A stretch of DNA of 35,119 nucleotides, taken from the NCBI GenBank assembly GCA_947455255.1, contig CANGOA010000012.1, positions 1-35,119 of the forward strand, written 5' to 3'. Below are positions 8,601 through 20,800 of the stretch, one piece after another. The number at the start of each line of letters is the position of its first letter. Within the stretch, counting starts at the first letter, position 1. A model generated the notes under the pieces. That model was not told the DNA's origin, did no database searches, and saw only the letters and a list, made by a program, of their open reading frames with translations. A program made the position numbers and the translations under genes. The stretch comes from Flavobacteriia bacterium (lineage in GTDB: Bacteria > Bacteroidota > Bacteroidia > Flavobacteriales_D > Crocinitomicaceae).

Positions 8601-11600
8601 TGACGGCTCATCGACAACCTTTTCAGTTGTTCAAACAGGTGGTACTACTTTTAAATGGCAGGTAAGTTCAAATGGTGGAAGTTCATATACGGATGTTGTA
8701 GCTAGTTCTATTTATTCTGGAGAATCAACTACTACTCTAACACTTTCAAATGTTACTGGACTTACGGGTAATAAATATCAAGTTGTTATATCACCAGCAG
8801 TGGGGAATTGTGTATTAACAAGTGTGCCAGTAACATTAACAGTAAATCCAAATCCAACAGCCACCATATCAAATGACATAACACAATGTGAAAATGTTTC
8901 TAGTCCAGTTGTTACTTTCACTGGAAGTAATGGAACAGCACCCTATACTTTTGAATATTCAAAAAATGGATTAGGTGGACCTACAATTACTACTACATCA
9001 GGAAATACAGCTAGTGTAAGTATAGCATCTACGCCTGCTTCTGTCAATACATTTAGTATAACAAATGTTACAGACAACAACGGTTGTTCTCAAAACATTA
9101 CTGGTCAAAACAATACAATCACCATAAAAGCGAAAGAAACACCTTCCTTAACTTGCGGAACCTCAACAACATCTAGTGTATCATTCAATTGGACTGCTTG
9201 TAATGGAGTTACAGATTATTCTATTTCTACAGATATAGGAACTGGCCCACAGGCAGGAGCAAATCAAACATTATTAAATTACACATTAAATGGTGTAACT
9301 TCTGGAGCGAATGGAAGTATTACAGTAACTCCAAATGGAACTGGATGTTATAGTTCTGCTACATTATCATGTACCGCAAATAATTGTCCTTCCCCTACAA
9401 TAGATTCACATCCTACTCCATTAACCAAATGCACAGGAGAAAATGCTAGTTTTACTATTACTCAAACAGGTGGGTCGACCTTTCAATGGGAAGTAAGTAG
9501 CAATGGAGGAACCTCCTATACAGCTATTACACCTTCTTCTATTTATAGCGGTGAAACTAGTTTAACTCTTACAATTTCAGATGTTACAGGATTAACTGGC
9601 AATCTTTATCGTGTAAAGGTTACGGAAGCTGGAGGAACATGTTCTATATTTTCAAACCCAGCAAAACTAACTGTCAACTTGTTACCTACAGCAACATTAA
9701 CAGGTACAACAGCGATATGTAATGGTAAAACAACTGATTTATCAGTTGCATTAACTGGTAAAGCACCTTGGAATATATCTTATTCAGACGGAACAACAAC
9801 CAGTACAAAAACAAATATATTATCATCTCCAACATTAATTACTGTTTCTCCAACATTGAATACAACCTATTCATTATTAAGTGTAACAGATGCAAATTGT
9901 ACTGGAACGTTTAGCGGAACAGCTGTTATTACAGTAAATCAAATACCTGTAATCACACCTATTTCAGATTCAACTTTATGTCACAAATCAAACAAAGCAA
10001 CTGTAGTTTTTTCAAGTACACCAACAGGTGCAACATTTGATTGGACAAATACAGATGTATCAATAGGCTTAGGCGCATCAGGTACAGGTTCAATTTCAAA
10101 ATTTGAAGTTCAAAACATTACAAACTCACCAATTACAAACAAAATAGAAGTTACCCCAACCCTTGCAGGTTGTGTTGGTTCTCCAATTCAATTTCATTTG
10201 ACAATAAATCCCTTTTTGACGACAAAAATCACGACTACAGATTCCTCTATGACATCTATTAGTTTTAAGTGGGATACTGTTTCAGGTGCAACAAGTTACG
10301 AAGTTTCAGATGCTGTAAATTCAAATGGTTCAGCTGCAAATACATTCATTGCTGTAAGTTTACCAACACCTTTAACTACTAATTACACACATGGAGGTTT
10401 AACCATGGGAGATAAAGTAACTTTAAAAGTCAACCCAAAAGGTGCTACAGGTACTTGTTATCTACCAGCCTTTTTAAGTGCAATGACAGATATTTGTAAA
10501 AAAGCTACAATACTTACCCAACCAAAAACCGTAAGTAAATGTATTACTGGTAACGCAAATTTTACTTTTACAGCAAAAGGAAATGATAGTATTTCTGGAA
10601 TTCAATGGCAAACAAGCAAAGATGGGATTAATTGGAATAACATAAATAACACTTCTCCTTATTCAGGAGTAACAACTTTCTCCTTAGGTATCTCTGATTT
10701 AACAGGATTAAATGGAAGTAAATACAGAGCAAGTGTATTAGGTACAATTAATTCATGTGAAATTTTCACTAACATAGTAGACTTAAATGTTTTTGATGTA
10801 CCAAAAGCAAAATTCATGATTGATAAAGTAACAGGCTGTGCTCCATTACAGGTCACTTTCACTAATAATTCAGGGTATAATGATGCTTCAATAACATGGG
10901 AATTTGGTGATGGTACAAGTCTAACAAAAAATGTAGATAATAATTTAGATGAAAAACATACTTATCAATTAGCAGATAGTTTTAATGTTTCCCTAATAGT
11001 GAATCGAAATGGATGTTCTGACACTTTGACCCAAAAAGTAAAGGTCAAATCACCTGCAATTGCAAAATTCATGGTTGATAACACGACAATTCCTTTATTA
11101 GATCCTATGATACACTTAACCAACTTATCATCATCTAATTCAGTGATTTACAAATGGACATTTGACGACAACTCGCCAATATCAACTTTAAAAAACCCAA
11201 AACATGTATTTGATGCTGTTCCTGGAGACCATGTGATTACGCTTTATGCTTCTTCAATAAATAGTTTCTCAGATACAAGTTGTATCAGTGTATTCCAACA
11301 AAAAATTACAATTTCAAATGAATTGATCTATTATATACCAAATACATTTACTCCAAATGGTGATGAATTAAACAATACTTTTCAACCAGTATTTTATAGT
11401 GATTTTGATCCTCAACACTTTTATTTCTCCATCTATAATCGATGGGGTGAATTAATTTTTGAATCATACAATCCATCCTATGGTTGGGATGGAACTTATG
11501 GTAACAAAATTGCTGAAACAGGTACATATGTATGGAAAGTTCAATTTAAAAGAAAACAAACCGAAGAAGAACATATTCAAACAGGTTATCTGAATCTTAT

Positions 11601-11607
11601 CAGATAA
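5698..11607 (+). CDS. Giant secreted multidomain protein with T9SS type B (CHU_C) sorting domain, 1969 aa
   Basis: A signal peptide (1-21, ending NSFSQ) precedes two PPC-like beta-sandwich modules (about 23-165 and 173-352), the first with the signature DVWFKF. Then come two PKD-like domains (about 355-515, the second with WNFGDGQSG) and a proprotein-convertase P-like domain (about 541-726, key segment GAWKLVVGEYDYSG). Next is an Ig-like domain rich in YKWYSASTGGT-type sequence (about 790-865), then a FN3-like plus Ig-like pair present twice (TCGTSTTSSV in both copies, each ending in ATxSCTANNCPSPT). Two PKD domains precede the CHU_C domain (about 1875-1969, YIPNTFTPNGDE and YNRWGELIFES). CHU_C directs export through T9SS and surface attachment. 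No protease or glycosidase active site is visible, so an adhesin or matrix role is inferred. Confidence 0.85.
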   Translation: MSKKIFLVVVLLLTTIFNSFSQGDDCATATQITNLSNNCSTGGAYTNATSTASAYTIPSCWNSSSTLDVWFKFVAVGSDVLITVNGSGKSTGATMQQPEIILSSGTCGSSMSEIACQSTKTSGDNFVTLYRGALILGTTYYIRIASTSSYKGKFDLCINNYTPVPNPNDPNDCNHATIVCNKDALSVGTFNGPGSNTTEANLGCFATATAGESNSNWLTFTCKTSGTLDFDINGAKTDDDIDWMFMEIPARRDCSTKTVLSCNLASCDINGSGSQSSGAPRKTGIRPGESTASLNDGSTATANSELGGCTGKQNGYNDELNIVAGKSYVLFINNDVASTGFSVTWTGSSTFVGPESKITVDKTSICVGESVSVNGSTSLDYTTFKWDLPSVASPASQTAIGPFNQTFNATGTYPIVLTTYDNNGCLSVKNQNITVNGINPDFTAPAVCSGNPTIFTNTTPSVTSCAWNFGDGQSGNGTTVNHTYATSGQYNATLTVSGGGCTNVFTRSVSVLGATVSITPATPSTCPGTPITLNGTATVTGNVSGPKSFSTSTAVSVPKGGTYDASFNTIGVPDAWDGSRGSTLPSIDANFVAISPITVSGLSTSNWKIDKITLTINTSKAKYITAYIETPCGGRIKLIARTSTLTGTAGFAATTFTPTAITAISGASPIGVGPFAASGLSSWNTNLLGCSNPNGAWKLVVGEYDYSGTSGNASIASWSIDFTTDVPNTLKTLAWSPTTNLSTINYTGLTTTSGTAVATTSTAEQITLTAKDDAGCISTKSVTVSVSGPPAPTCANTSVCSGATATLTATGNTGATYKWYSASTGGTVLASTASFTTPAITAATSYWVTQTSGGCESVRTQVDITIKAVESPSITCGTSTTSSVDFNWSPVTGAISYTVSYNPPGSGIITSSQAGTSKTVSGLTSGQTIALTVTPVGSSCYSPATFSCTANNCPSPTITTQPSNSTKCDGSSTTFSVVQTGGTTFKWQVSSNGGSSYTDVVASSIYSGESTTTLTLSNVTGLTGNKYQVVISPAVGNCVLTSVPVTLTVNPNPTATISNDITQCENVSSPVVTFTGSNGTAPYTFEYSKNGLGGPTITTTSGNTASVSIASTPASVNTFSITNVTDNNGCSQNITGQNNTITIKAKETPSLTCGTSTTSSVSFNWTACNGVTDYSISTDIGTGPQAGANQTLLNYTLNGVTSGANGSITVTPNGTGCYSSATLSCTANNCPSPTIDSHPTPLTKCTGENASFTITQTGGSTFQWEVSSNGGTSYTAITPSSIYSGETSLTLTISDVTGLTGNLYRVKVTEAGGTCSIFSNPAKLTVNLLPTATLTGTTAICNGKTTDLSVALTGKAPWNISYSDGTTTSTKTNILSSPTLITVSPTLNTTYSLLSVTDANCTGTFSGTAVITVNQIPVITPISDSTLCHKSNKATVVFSSTPTGATFDWTNTDVSIGLGASGTGSISKFEVQNITNSPITNKIEVTPTLAGCVGSPIQFHLTINPFLTTKITTTDSSMTSISFKWDTVSGATSYEVSDAVNSNGSAANTFIAVSLPTPLTTNYTHGGLTMGDKVTLKVNPKGATGTCYLPAFLSAMTDICKKATILTQPKTVSKCITGNANFTFTAKGNDSISGIQWQTSKDGINWNNINNTSPYSGVTTFSLGISDLTGLNGSKYRASVLGTINSCEIFTNIVDLNVFDVPKAKFMIDKVTGCAPLQVTFTNNSGYNDASITWEFGDGTSLTKNVDNNLDEKHTYQLADSFNVSLIVNRNGCSDTLTQKVKVKSPAIAKFMVDNTTIPLLDPMIHLTNLSSSNSVIYKWTFDDNSPISTLKNPKHVFDAVPGDHVITLYASSINSFSDTSCISVFQQKITISNELIYYIPNTFTPNGDELNNTFQPVFYSDFDPQHFYFSIYNRWGELIFESYNPSYGWDGTYGNKIAETGTYVWKVQFKRKQTEEEHIQTGYLNLIR

Positions 11608-11620
11608 AAAAATAAATTGA

Positions 11621-11660
11621 AAAAGAGGCTGTATCTAAACTTGACACAGCCTCTTTTTTT
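11621..11660 (+). terminator. Strong Rho-independent terminator after the first giant gene
   Basis: A perfect 12-bp stem (aaaagaggctgt with acagcctctttt) around a 13-nt loop, followed by T7. It lies 14 nt after the stop and is the only strong terminator between the four giant genes. Confidence 0.9.
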
Positions 11661-11781
11661 GTTCTATTTTCAAGTATTATACACAGTATCTTATTAAAAT
11701 TAATCATTCTAAAGGTCTTCGATACATTATTAAACACACTCATTTTTAATCACTTTATATAGTAAAATGTTGAAAAGATAA

Positions 11782-11812
11782 AAGCAACCATTTTAATAAA
11801 TCGGAGTTTATT
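11782..11812 (+). promoter_or_regulatory. Shared bipartite element, copy 2 (before the ~3093-residue protein)
   Basis: AAGCAAC (11782-11788), 17 nt, then GTTTATT (11806-11812). If it acts as a promoter, transcription would begin around 11816-11820, giving a leader of roughly 10 nt before the ATG at 11827. A TAAATTTG box at 11816-11823 lies so close to the ATG that it would give a leaderless or truncated message, which favours the bipartite element as the real promoter. Confidence 0.55.
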
Positions 11813-11826
11813 AATTAAATTTGAAT

Positions 11827-14800
11827 ATGCAGAAGTCATCGTTACTTATATTTTATCGTACTATTTGCTTTGTATTTATTATTATTTCTGCAATAAATAC
11901 AAACGTTTATGCTCAACCTGCAAATGATAATTGTAATGGTGCTATTCTTGTAACGTCAGATTCAATCTGTAATTCAATTGCTGGAGACTTTAATAGTTCA
12001 ACAAAGTCAACCTTAACACCAGCCAATACTTTTTTTGATATTTGGTACTCTTTTACAGCAAAAACTACAACACACTATATTACAGTTACAGGTTCTGGAG
12101 ACTTTAGAGCAGGTCTACAATTATACTCTGGCACTTGTGGATCATTAACTGCAATAGGTAGTTCAATAACGAGTACAACTACATCCATGAGTGTAACTAT
12201 TCCTTCATTAACAATTGGTACAACGTATTACTACAGAATATATCACAATGTTTCCAACACTCTACCTACCTCTACTTCTATTTCAACATGTGTAGAAAAC
12301 TTCATCAAAAATGACAATTGTACTGGTGCATACACATTAACTCCTGGGAATCCTGGCGAAACAGCTTTTCCCACTAATGGTCGAACTGCTGGAGCAACTC
12401 AATCAATGGTTGCATGTAAAGGTACAGCAGATGATGATGTATGGTATAAATTTCAAGCAACCAATAAGACCCATTACATTACGGTTACAGGCTCTACTAG
12501 TTTTGATGCTGTGGTTCAATTGTTTAGTGGTAATTGCACTGGACTAACTTCCGTTGATTGTCAAGATGCAACAAACAATGGACAAACGGAAACAGCCTCT
12601 AGCACGTCATTAATTATTGGAAATTGGTATTATGTACGTGTTTATCATTCAGCAAATACAAGTTCTACTACACCATATTTTACAATTTCTGTTAATACAC
12701 CTCCAACCAATGATGATTGTTCAGGTGCAACATTATTAAAATTAGGTACAACATGTACAGGAACATTTGGAGATGGTAGTTATGCTACACAATCTTTGGT
12801 AGCTGCAACAGGGAAAGGTACTGCTAATGATGATATGTGGTATAAATTTGTAGCAGACACAACCATAGCATTTATTTCGGTAACTCCATCTTCTGATTAC
12901 GACCCAGTAGTTCAAGTTTTTTCAGGATGTAGCGCAACACCTACTCCATTGACACCAGTAATGTATGACGACGCATCTTACCCTAAAAGTACTTTTGGTA
13001 ATGCAATCGTGACTGGATTGGTAAAAGGGACTACTTATTATTATAGGGTTTATGATTTTGCGTCAACAAACCCTATCACCATGTCATTTACCACGTGTGT
13101 TGTAAATCCAGTTGCAAATAATGACTGTAATAAAGCTGTAAAAATCACACCAGGTTATACTTGCAATTTAATTTCTGGAGATGGAACCTATACAACTCAA
13201 TCATTACCAACGACAGGAGGTGCAGGGAATGCTAATGATGATGTTTGGTATAAATTCACGGCAACAAACACCTCACATTTTATAAATGTCAATGCTTCAT
13301 TATTGTATGATCCTGTTGTAGAAGTTTTTTCTGGATGTAGTGCTACGCCTACTAAATTATCTCCTGCTTTTAACGATGATACAGATTATGATCCTGCAAG
13401 TACAGGCACAGCCAAAGTTTCTGGATTAACAATTGGTAATACCTACTATTATCGAATTTACGATAAATCAGCAACAAATCCGATTACAATGACATTTTCC
13501 ACTTGTGTAGCTACCCCACCAATTAATGATGATTGTTCAGGTTCATTGGTTGTACTTCCAAGTAATACTTGCAACTCAGTATCATCTAATGGAACTTTTG
13601 CTAGTCAATCACTAGCAACAAATTGTAGTGGTGATGCTAATGATGATGTTTGGTTTAAATTTATTGCACAAAGTCCAAATCAATTTATATCTATTGATCC
13701 GACAGACAAAACCTATGATCCAATCGTTGAAGTTTTTTCAGGATGTAGTGCTACACCTACTAAATTAACACCTGCATTTTGTAATGACGCTTTGTATGGT
13801 AAAGGTGTATTTGGCAACGGATTAGTTACTGGTTTAACTACAGGAAACACCTATTATTATCGCGTATTTGATAAAGCTATAAGTACAAGTAATCCAGATA
13901 CTATGTCATTTAACACATGTGTAGTTAATGCAGTTATTAATGATGAATGTTCTGGTGCAATTTCTGTTACACCTAGTTCAACCTGTACCCCTGTAGATGG
14001 AGATGGTATGTTCGCAACTCAATCATTGGTTCAATGTGCAGGAAATGCCGGTGCTGCAAATGATGATGTATGGTTTAAATTTGTAGCAAGCAAACCAAAT
14101 CAATTTATAAGTATTACTCCTGATGATTCACAGTACGATGCTGTTGTTCAAGTATATTCTAACTGTGCAGCTTCCCCTACTTCCATTTCATGTAATGATG
14201 TATATGCAACAGGAGATTTTGGAACTGTTGGTTTATCGGGTTTAACAACTGGAAATACTTACTATTATCGTGTATATGATAAAAACACAACTAATCAAGA
14301 CACAATGACTTTTAAGACTTGTGTTGTTGAACAAGTATCAAATGACGATTGTATAAATGCAATTTCAATAACACCATCTGTAACTTATACTCCTATAACT
14401 GGTGATGGAACATATACTACACAATCATTAGCTGGCTGTGTTGGAAATGCAAATGATGATGTTTGGTATAAATTTACAGCAACAAGTACAAAAGAATTTA
14501 TTTCTGTAGATGCACCTAAAGGATATGACCCTGTTGTACAAGTGTTTTCATCATGTGGAACTCCTATAGTTCCTGCTTTTTGTAATAATGCAGCATATCC
14601 AATATCAAGTTTTGGTAACACTTCAATATCAACAACTATAGGAACAACTTATTACTATAGAATTTATGATAATGCAGCTACCAACACCTATCCAATGCAA
14701 TTTAAAACAGCTGTTACTCATTCACCGTCAAATGATGAGTGTTCTGGTGCAAATACCTTAACTATCGGAGCATCTGCGATTACTGGAGACGGAACATTTG

Positions 14801-17800
14801 CTTCTCAATCAATAACAGCAGGGTCTTGTGGCGGTGTTGCAAATGATGACGTTTGGTTTAAGTTCACTGCTACAAATACTTCTCATACAATTTATGTAAA
14901 TTCATCCACAAATTACGACCCTGTAATTCAATTATATTCAACTTGTTCTGCAACACCAACCCCATTTCCATCTGCTGTCGGTTCTTGTGATGACACTAGA
15001 TTTCCTTTAAATGGTTCTGGCTCTAAAAATTTTACTGGATTAACAATAGGAACAACATACTATTATCGCGTATATGATTCAGGAAGTAGCACTCCTTCCA
15101 CTATGACATTTACTACTAATGTAACTTTACCTGCTACTCCACCATCTAACGATGAGCCTTGTAAAGCTATTTATTTAACTGCGGCAACAAGTTGCAATTA
15201 TTTAACTTACACAAATGATGCAGCAACAGGAAGCGTTGGTCCTCCAGCACCTGGATGTGCTACATATTCTGGAGGCGATGTTTGGTTTAAAACTAAGGTG
15301 CCATTTAGTGGGGAATTAACTATTGAAACGAAAGAATTAACCATTATTGATGGTGGAATGGCAATATATTCAGGTAAATGTGGTTCTTTGTCCTTAATAA
15401 CTTGTGATGATGACGGCGGAACAGGAACAATGCCGATGATACATAAACAAGGTTTAAATCCTGGAGATACCATTTGGATACGTGTTTGGGAAAATGGAAA
15501 TAATAATAATGGAACTTTTGGAATTTGTGTGTCTAAACCAGCAGAAGCACCATTAGTAGGCACATGTACAAACACTGATTTTTCAAGTGGATTAACTGGA
15601 TGGTTTGGCACAACAGGAGATGTAAATAAATCTAGTGTTGGTAGTGCAGCTCCTGATTATGTTCCAACTACTTCGAATGTAACACCTCCAGCTTTGTTTT
15701 CATTAAAAACTACAGGTATAGATCCTATTTGTGGTTTTCCGATGGTATGTCCTGGATACACTACTTCTATTTTATTAGGTGATGGAACAGCTATAAGTTC
15801 ACCCCATGGTGCAACTTTTGAGCAATATTTTCCTGTAACATCATCCAATGCATTTTTCATATACAACTATGCTGCGGTACTTCAAAATGGAGGTCACGGT
15901 TCTGAGGAGCAGCCATTTTTCAAAGTGGAATTATTTGATGATGATGGTAATCAAATTAGTTGTGGAGATTATTTAGTTGCTGCACCAAAAACAGGTTATG
16001 GTGATAACATTGGCTTTCAAAAAGCACCTAATAAAACAGATGTAATCTATAAATCTTGGACGAAAGTAGGGATCGATTTAAATCCGTACATCGGAAAGAA
16101 CGTTCACGTTCGTTTTACAGCTGGTGATTGTGCACAAGGAGGTCACTATGGATATGTATATCTGTCGTTTGCGTGCGCTCCTTTTGAAATCATAAAACCT
16201 GCATCTGTTTGTTTAGGAGATACTGCTAAATTATATGCTCCTAAGGGCGCAATTAGCTACTCTTGGTTAAATGCAACAACACGTGCAGAACTTTCAACGA
16301 CCGATAGTTTAATTATTGTTCCTTCATCAGATGGAACTATTCCTATTACTTGTTTTGTGACCATGTTTGGAACCTCTTTATGTAAAGATAGTTTAACAAC
16401 AACTATAACAGTTGGTGCAACACCTACATTAACAATCACGGATCCAGCTCCGAAATGTAAAATGGACAGTGTGAACTTGACATTAACAGGTATAACAACA
16501 GGCTCTACTCCAAACTTAACGTATAGTTATTGGAAAGATAATTTGGCAACCATCCCATTAACAAACCAAACAGCAATAAAATCAACAGGAACTTATTTCA
16601 TTAAAGGAGAAAAAAGTGCATCTTGTAAAGATATTAAACCAGTGCATGTGTTATTTAACCCTTTACCTACCGCAAAAATTAGTGGTACCGTGTCTGTTTG
16701 TAAAAATGATGTTGGACCCAATATCACACTAAAAGGAGATAGTTCGACAGCTCCTTATACCTTTACCTACAACATAGGAGGAGGAGCAAATAAAACCATT
16801 GTAAGTACAGGTAATACAGCAACTATAAGCATTCCCACATCTACGAAAGGTACTTTTACATATAAATTGGTAAGTGTAAAAGATGCTTCAACGACAACTT
16901 GTTCTCAAAATCAAGCTGGAAGTGCAACAATTACCGTTAATGACATTACGACTCAAACTATTACTTGCGGAACCAGAACAACAAGTTCAGTTCAATTTAA
17001 GTGGAATGATAATCCTGCTGCAACGAGTTACACCTATTCCTATACAACCGACAAGGGAAAATCTGGAAATGGAACTTTTACTGCTGGAATGATACAAACT
17101 GTGATCAATGGATTAGCGTTAAGTGAAAAAGTAGACATTACTATCACTCCAGTTGGAGACTTATGTGGAAAAGTATTTACCGGAAGTTGTACTACATTAA
17201 ATTGTAATTCTCCAACTGTTGACACTAAAATACCTATCGTTCAATGTAATAACACTATTGTAAATGCAATCACCTATACTTCTACACCAGTTGGTGGAAA
17301 AATACATTGGACTAATGGTTTTGTTCCTTCAGCAAAAATTGGGCAGATCGATAGTGCAAGTGGAATTTTCACTTCATTCACAGCAATTAACACAACGTAT
17401 GCTCCGATTTTAGATACAATTTATGTTACTGCAACAGACATTTCTTGTACTGGTCCTGCAACAGAGCATTACATCACAATAAATCCAGATGCTCACGTAA
17501 ATGACATAACTGATATTTCGGTGTGTACGGGCGATAATACTTCTGATATATATTTTACAACAAATAATACTGGAGGTACAAACACCTATACATGGACAAA
17601 TGATAATTCTTCCATTGGATTAGCCGCTTCAGGAACTGGAGATATTTTAGGATTTACAACAACTAATAACACAGCTTCACCAATCGTTTCTACGATTACA
17701 GTAACCCCACATTTTACAAATGGAGGCGTATCATGCGATGGTCCAAGCAAAACTTTTAAAATTACCGTCAATCCACTACCTACAATAAATGCAGGAAATG

Positions 17801-20800
17801 ACACTTCTATTTGTAAAGGAAAATCAATTAAACTAAAAGGAACTGGTGGACTTAGCTATGTTTGGGATAATGGTGTTCTCGATAACACTTTATTTTCTCC
17901 TACTGTTACCAAAACATATACAGTAATAGGAACGGATGTGAATGGGTGTAAAAAATCTAACTCTGTAATTGTTACAATAAATCAATTACCACTTGTAAAA
18001 GCAGGAAATGACACTACTATTTGTAGTGGTACAACAGCAATACTAAAAGGTTCTGGGGCATCCACATATACATGGGATAATGGAATAACTGACAATGTAA
18101 GTTTTTTACCAGTAACTAAATTAACGTATATAGTTACTGGGACCGACAGTAACGGATGTATAAATACAGACAATGTGGATGTATCTATTAATCAACCGCC
18201 AAAAGTTGATGCAGGAAAAGACCAAAGTGTGTGTATCGGTTCTTCCATTACACTAAAAGCATCTGGTGCAAACACTTATTCTTGGGACAATAGTATAAGT
18301 GATAATGTGTCATTTACTCCAGCTTCAAGCCAAACCTATATTGTCACAGGAACAGATCTTGCTGGATGTAAAAACAAAGATACTGTCGTCGTTACCATTA
18401 ATCCTTTACCTCTTGTAAAAGCAGGAAATGACACAACTGTTTGCCAAAGTTTTGATGTGGTATTAAAAGCAAGTGGTGCATTAACTTACCAATGGGATAA
18501 TGGTGTAATTGACAGAATATTATTTAAAGCTAACACTAATAAAAAATATGTAGTAATTGGCACGGATGCTAATGGGTGTATTAATAAAGATTCATTATTA
18601 GTGAAAGTAAACCTTGCTCCAATTGTTAATGCAGGTAATGACACTTCAATATGTGTTGGATTTCCTGTTACTCTTTCTTCCAGTGGAAATGTATCGTCCT
18701 ATACTTGGGATAATGGTATTACAGATAAAATTGCATTTACACCTTTGGTTACAAAAAAATATGTATTAACAGGCAAAGATTCCATCAATTGCACAAATAC
18801 AGACACAATAGAAGTAAAAGTAAACAACCTTCCACTAGTAAAAGCTGGAAATGATACTTCTATTTGTGTTGGAAAATCTGCTATTGTAAAAGCAAATGGA
18901 GCTAAATCGTATGTATGGGATAATGGCATAACTGATAATACTAGTTTTACTCCTTTATCTACAAAACAATATCTTGTAATTGGTACTGATGTAAATGGAT
19001 GTGTAAATAAAGATTCTCTGATTATTACAGTAAATAGACTGCCAAATATTTCTGCAGGTAATGACACTAATGTTTGTCAAGGATTTGATGTAAAGCTGAA
19101 AGGAAAAGGTGGGTTGACATACCTTTGGGATAATGGAATTACGGATAATGTATTATTCAAAGCAAATGCAAACAAACAGTATGTGGTTACAGGAAAAGAT
19201 GTAAATGGTTGTATCAATAAAGATTCATTATTAGTTAAAGTAAACATTGCACCAATTGTTAAAGCAGGTAATGACACTTCGATATGTATTGGATTTCCTG
19301 TTACACTTTCTTCTAAAGGAAGTGCCTTGAACTATAGCTGGGACAATAGTATTACAGACAAAATTGCATTTACACCTTTGCTTACAAAAAAATATGTTTT
19401 AACAGGAAAAGACTCTATCAATTGCACAAATACAGACACAATAGAAGTAAAAGTAAACAACCTTCCACTAGTAAAAGCTGGAAATGATACTTCAATTTGT
19501 GTTGGAAAATCTGTTATTCTAAAAGCAAGTGGAGCTAAGACGTTTTTTTGGGACAATGGAATTACTGACCGAATCAGTTTTACCCCTATAACGACCAAGC
19601 AATATATTGTAGAAGGTACCGATGTTAATGGATGTGTAAATAAAGATTCACTTACAGTAACAATAAATAATCTTCCTATTATATTTGCTGGCAATGATAC
19701 GATGATTTGTAAAGGAAAAACACTTGTATTAAAAGGTTCAGGTGGAGTTAGCTATGTTTGGGATAATTTAATAAGTGACAACATTGTATTCACTCCTTCC
19801 ACTTCAAAACAATACAAAGTAATTGGAACAGATGTCAATGGTTGTCAAAACAAGGATTCAATTGTTGTAACTATTGCTAATTTACCTTCAATAACCATTT
19901 CAGAAGTTTGTGAGACCAAAAAAGTGATACTTACATCTACAAATACACCAAAAGCAATTAATCCTTGGGAATCTTCAGATGTAACAATTGCCACAATAAA
20001 TGGAACTACTGGTGAAGTAACAGGTATCAAAGGTGGGCAAAGTTTAATTACCTATACGGATATCAATGGATGTAAAGATTCGAAAAATATTACAATAAAT
20101 CCTTCTCCAAGTATATTAAATACCCCACTATCAGTATGTGTCAATAGTAAAATTTCTATTAAATCAAATCATACTAATGCATTCATAACACCGTGGGTTT
20201 CTTCATCAAACAATGCGACTATTAATAGCACAACAGGTGAAGCTTTAGGTATTAACTCAGGAGTGTCAAACATCACATTTACAGACAATAAAGGATGTCA
20301 AAATACTCAAACACTTACAATAAATCCTTTACCTAAGGTTAACTTCAAATCGGAAACTTCCATTTGTATTGATGATAGTTTGTATATGAATGATTTGACT
20401 GTTCCTGCTAGTGTTATTGCAAACTGGAGTTATGGGGATGGTGTTCAAACGATAAAAGCAGCCCATAAATACTTATCTGGGGGACATTTTTCGATTACAT
20501 TAACATCAATATCAAGTAATGGTTGTAAGGATTCGTTAACAAAAATCAATTATGTGGAAGTTGTTCCTAAACCCTCAGTATCATTTACTTTTTCTCCGGA
20601 TTCAATTGATATTTTTGACCCAACAATAAACTTCTCAAATCAATCTAATGCAGTACATTACAAATGGATATTTGGAGATGAAAAACCAGTTTCAATACAA
20701 ACTAATCCTTCTCATACTTTCCCGAATACAACTGGACAACATTATTTTATCACTTTAACGGGCTATAATACTGAAAATGGTTGTTCAACAAGTTATTCTC

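Noticed and set aside
11816-11823. TAAATTTG as the -7 box of the ~3093-residue gene
   Set aside because: Transcription from it would begin at or after the ATG at 11827, so it could only give a leaderless or truncated message; probably a chance match in AT-rich DNA.
11821-11826. TTG at 11821 as start of the longest gene
   Set aside because: ATG at 11827 is two codons downstream, leads directly into the signal peptide and leaves room for the upstream element; TTG is a rare start.
18699-19694. Pair of long antisense frames (120-122 codons) that resemble each other
   Set aside because: Their likeness simply reflects the duplicated sense repeats on the plus strand.
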